Assembly: GCA_007131535.1 (NCBI GenBank)
Contig: SLQI01000481.1
Coordinates: 1 to 8,449 of the forward strand
Direction of reading: 5' to 3'
DNA length: 8,449 nt
Source: Balneolales bacterium
Lineage (GTDB): Bacteria; Bacteroidota; Rhodothermia; Balneolales; Natronogracilivirgulaceae
A program made the translations under genes and the position numbers. Of the stretch, positions 6,094 through 8,449 are shown one piece after another. Numbering within the stretch: the stretch's first letter is position 1; each line of letters starts with the position of its first letter. Below the pieces are notes generated by a model, which was not told the DNA's origin, did no database searches, and saw only the letters and a program-made list of their open reading frames with translations.

Positions 6094-7392
6094 ATGACAA
6101 AAACAAGTACCCTCCGCAATGTGGTGTTAGTAGATGGATGTCGGATTCCTTTCCAGCGATCGGGATCCGGATACATCGACCTTATGGCTTATGATCTGGC
6201 CAGAATTACCCTCCAGGGATTACTAAACCGCACATCACTGGATCCCGACGATGTTGATCAGGTAATTATGGGTACCGTAATTCAAGAGGTAAAAACCAGT
6301 AATATCGCCAGAGATGCCGCTCTTGCTGCCGGCATTCCGGAAACCACCCCGGCCAGCACCGTAACCCAGGCTTGCATTTCTTCGAACCAGGCCATTACCA
6401 GCGGAATTGAGAAAATCGTCAGCGGTCAGGCAGAGGTCGTAATCGCAGGCGGAGCTGAAACGATGTCGGATGTGCCTATCCGCCTGAAAAGAAAACTGCG
6501 AAAAAAGCTGATTGCCTCGCAGAAATATAAAACTCCAGCCGAGTATATGAAGCTGCTGCGCGGCCTCCGGCCCAATGATATTCTTCCGGAAGTGCCGCAG
6601 GTTTCCGAGTTTTCCACCGGAGAGACGATGGGGCAAAGCTGCGATAAAATGGCGGCAAAGTTCGGGGTCAGCAGAGAGGAACAGGACGCCTACGCTTTGC
6701 GCTCTCATCAGCGGGCTGCTATCGCTACACGAGATGGTTTGTTAAAAGGGGAAGTAGTCCCTGCCCCCATCCCCCCGAAATTTGAGGTGATCCGGCAGGA
6801 TAACGGCTTTCGTGCCGACTCTACCCTCGACAGACTTGCTCAGCTTAAGCCCGCTTTTGTTAAACCACACGGTACCGTTACCGCCGGGAATTCATCAGCC
6901 CTGACCGACGGCGCTTCCGCGGTGCTGATTATGTCGGAGGAAAAAGCGAAAGAACTGGACCTCAAACCCAAAGCTCGATTCAAACAGTTTACCTATGTAG
7001 CACGGGACCCGAAAGAAGAGCTGTTGTTAGGCCCGGCCTATGCCACGCCCAAAGTTCTGGATAATGCCCGGATTAGTCTTTCTGATATCGATGTGTTCGA
7101 ACTGCACGAGGCTTTTGCCGGTCAGGTACTATCGGTACTCTATGCCCTGAACTCCGAAAAGTTTGCCAAAGAGTACCTCAATAAACGCAAGAAAGTGGGT
7201 GAGATCCCCATTGAAAAACTGAACACGATGGGCGGTTCGCTCTCGCTCGGTCATCCGTTTGGTGCAACGGGCGCGCGTCTGGTAACGACCGCGGCAAACC
7301 GGCTTATCAAAGAGGACGGTAACCTGGCCCTGATCGCTGCTTGCGCCGCAGGCGGGTTAGGCCATGCCATGTTATTGCAGCGCTATAAATAA
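6094..7392 (+). CDS. fadI: 3-ketoacyl-CoA thiolase, FadI / trifunctional beta-subunit type
   Basis: A complete 432-residue thiolase that cleaves 3-ketoacyl-CoA with CoA to acetyl-CoA and a shortened acyl-CoA, the last step of beta-oxidation. Catalytic residues are in place: nucleophile Cys94 (TQACISSNQ), His338 in ELHEAF, His387 in GHPFGATG and Cys417 in AACAAGG. HEAF instead of the NEAF of short thiolases, plus GTVIQEVKTSN and AGGAETMSDVPIR, marks the FadI/mitochondrial HADHB branch. A basic insertion follows (about 130-165, LKRKLRKKLIASQKYK), matching the loop that in HADHB relatives contacts the membrane or partner subunit. Length agrees with FadI (about 436). There is no Shine-Dalgarno site; the start is fixed by the MTKTSTLRNVVLVDG N-terminus. 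It is followed after 35 nt by fadJ, the usual order in fadIJ operons. A palindrome just upstream may be its operator. No defect is visible. Confidence 0.95.
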   Translation: MTKTSTLRNVVLVDGCRIPFQRSGSGYIDLMAYDLARITLQGLLNRTSLDPDDVDQVIMGTVIQEVKTSNIARDAALAAGIPETTPASTVTQACISSNQAITSGIEKIVSGQAEVVIAGGAETMSDVPIRLKRKLRKKLIASQKYKTPAEYMKLLRGLRPNDILPEVPQVSEFSTGETMGQSCDKMAAKFGVSREEQDAYALRSHQRAAIATRDGLLKGEVVPAPIPPKFEVIRQDNGFRADSTLDRLAQLKPAFVKPHGTVTAGNSSALTDGASAVLIMSEEKAKELDLKPKARFKQFTYVARDPKEELLLGPAYATPKVLDNARISLSDIDVFELHEAFAGQVLSVLYALNSEKFAKEYLNKRKKVGEIPIEKLNTMGGSLSLGHPFGATGARLVTTAANRLIKEDGNLALIAACAAGGLGHAMLLQRYK

Positions 7393-7427
7393 GAGGTAAC
7401 AATCAGGAAAGTAATCTTTAAAAAGCT

Positions 7428-8449
7428 ATGAGTTACGTATCCGTATCCAAAGAAGGCGCCCTGGCCATTATTTCACTTGATCAACCCGGGGAAAAAGTAA
7501 ATGTATTAACCGCTGACCTGCTCGATGAATTTCCTCGTATTCTGGATGATATCGAAGCCGACACCGGGATCAAAGCAGCCGTTATCATCAGCAGCAAGGA
7601 AGATAATTTCATTGCCGGTGCAGATATAAAAATGTTTCAGACGGTGGAATCTCCGGGTGAAATGGAGTCGATCAGCCGGGAGGGCAGCATGCTTTTCAGC
7701 CGGATTGAACAGTCTGAAAAGCCGTTTGTCGCAGCCATTCACGGTTCGGCCATGGGGGGCGGACTCGAACTGGCGCTGGCCTGTCATTACCGCATCGCCA
7801 CCCAGCATCCCAAAACCAAATTCGCCCTGCCCGAAGTTCAGCTTGGGCTTCTTCCGGGTCTTGGAGGCACCCAGCGACTCCCCCGCCTTGTTGGGATATC
7901 CTCAGCTCTTGACATGATGCTCACCGGACGAAATATTTTTGCTCGTCAGGCTAAAAAGATGGGGCTGGTTGATGAACTGATCCATCAGCACGGTCTTCGG
8001 GAAGCGGCGAAGAATGTGGCCCGGGATCTGGCCGCTTATGGCCCGCCGAAACGGATTCGCGGCGGCAAAATGCCGGAGAAGCTGCTTGAACGCACCCGCC
8101 CCGGTCGTCAGATTGTTTACAGCCAGGCGAAGAAGAAAGTGATGTCGCAAACCCGTGGTAATATGCCGGCTCCTTTTGAGATCATCGAGTGTGTTAAAAC
8201 CGGCATAGAAAAAGGTATGGAAGCCGGCCTTCAGGAAGAGTCTGTTCGGTTTGGCAAACTTGCATTTACCCCGCAGTCCCGAGAGCTCGTAAGACTGTAT
8301 TTCGGAATGCAGGAAGCGCGGAAAAACCCTGATTCCAAAAAAGCGGTTTCGGTGAACAACCTCGGCATACTCGGTGCCGGGCTGATGGGAGCAGGTATTG
8401 CCGATATTTCCGCACAGAAAGGATTTAATGTGGTGATGAAGGATCGCGA
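7428..8449 (+). CDS. fadJ: FadJ-type multifunctional beta-oxidation alpha subunit, N-terminal part
   Basis: The frame opens at ATG 7428 and is still open at the right edge, giving 340 codons of a protein that is normally about 700 residues. Residues 1-190 are the enoyl-CoA hydratase/crotonase domain: oxyanion-hole segment FIAGADIKMF (61-70), catalytic Glu114 in GGGLELALA and Glu136 in LPEVQLGLLPGLGG. A linker (about 190-305) leads into the 3-hydroxyacyl-CoA dehydrogenase Rossmann motif GILGAGLMGAGIA (313-325), where NAD binds. The full enzyme hydrates enoyl-CoA and oxidises the 3-hydroxyacyl-CoA, passing product to the FadI thiolase. Coupling to fadI (35-nt gap, same strand) supports a FadI-FadJ complex. 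The nearest purine-rich site (AGGAAA, 7404-7409) is about 18 nt from the ATG, rather far. FadJ rather than FadB is preferred because the thiolase partner is FadI-type and comes first. Truncation is by the window only. Confidence 0.9.
   Translation, partial: MSYVSVSKEGALAIISLDQPGEKVNVLTADLLDEFPRILDDIEADTGIKAAVIISSKEDNFIAGADIKMFQTVESPGEMESISREGSMLFSRIEQSEKPFVAAIHGSAMGGGLELALACHYRIATQHPKTKFALPEVQLGLLPGLGGTQRLPRLVGISSALDMMLTGRNIFARQAKKMGLVDELIHQHGLREAAKNVARDLAAYGPPKRIRGGKMPEKLLERTRPGRQIVYSQAKKKVMSQTRGNMPAPFEIIECVKTGIEKGMEAGLQEESVRFGKLAFTPQSRELVRLYFGMQEARKNPDSKKAVSVNNLGILGAGLMGAGIADISAQKGFNVVMKDR

Noticed and set aside
6235..6708. 157-codon open frame antisense to the thiolase gene
   Set aside because: It lies wholly inside fadI, shows no recognisable domain, and mirrors codon bias of the real gene.
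7506..7808. 100-codon open frame antisense to the fadJ crotonase domain
   Set aside because: The plus-strand frame carries conserved catalytic motifs through this stretch; the antisense frame has none.

Overview
The window reads like chromosome of a Gram-negative bacterium related to Bacteroidota/Balneolota/Rhodothermota. The grounds are a TAnnTTTG-type promoter box, weak or absent Shine-Dalgarno sites before several genes, a lipoprotein with acidic residues straight after the lipobox cysteine, PEGA/DUF4384/cohesin-type envelope proteins and moderate GC. The minus-strand proteins are very acidic, as in many salt-tolerant members of these groups. The lineage is inferred, not demonstrated. I see no tRNA, rRNA, CRISPR array, transposase or integrase.

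Layout. (1) 1-244, minus: 5' end of a secreted WD40/PQQ-like beta-propeller gene that runs off the left edge. (2) 245-423: spacer with a perfect 12-bp hairpin. (3) 424-5657, minus: a tightly packed three-gene unit, transcribed right to left. Its first gene encodes an exported LPP20-like + FlgO/CsgG-like + DUF4384 protein. This is joined by a TAATG stop/start overlap to a lipoprotein with a C-terminal cohesin-like domain. An 18-nt gap then leads to a secreted caspase-like (C14) peptidase carrying six PEGA repeats. (4) 5658-6093: a 436-bp divergent intergenic region rich in dyads, with a plausible promoter for the minus-strand unit and palindromes close to the next gene. (5) 6094 to the right edge, plus: fadI-fadJ fatty-acid beta-oxidation operon. 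The thiolase is complete; the hydratase/dehydrogenase alpha subunit is cut after 340 codons.

How the genes may work together. FadI and FadJ form the standard beta-oxidation multienzyme pair, and a short palindrome just upstream of fadI is a reasonable operator candidate. The minus-strand unit is the more unusual part. All three products carry export signals, the peptidase keeps its His/Cys dyad, and DUF4384 is a domain that recurs beside caspase-like peptidases. Together they could form an envelope-located, caspase-based proteolytic or sensing module with a lipoprotein anchor. No function can be assigned from sequence alone.
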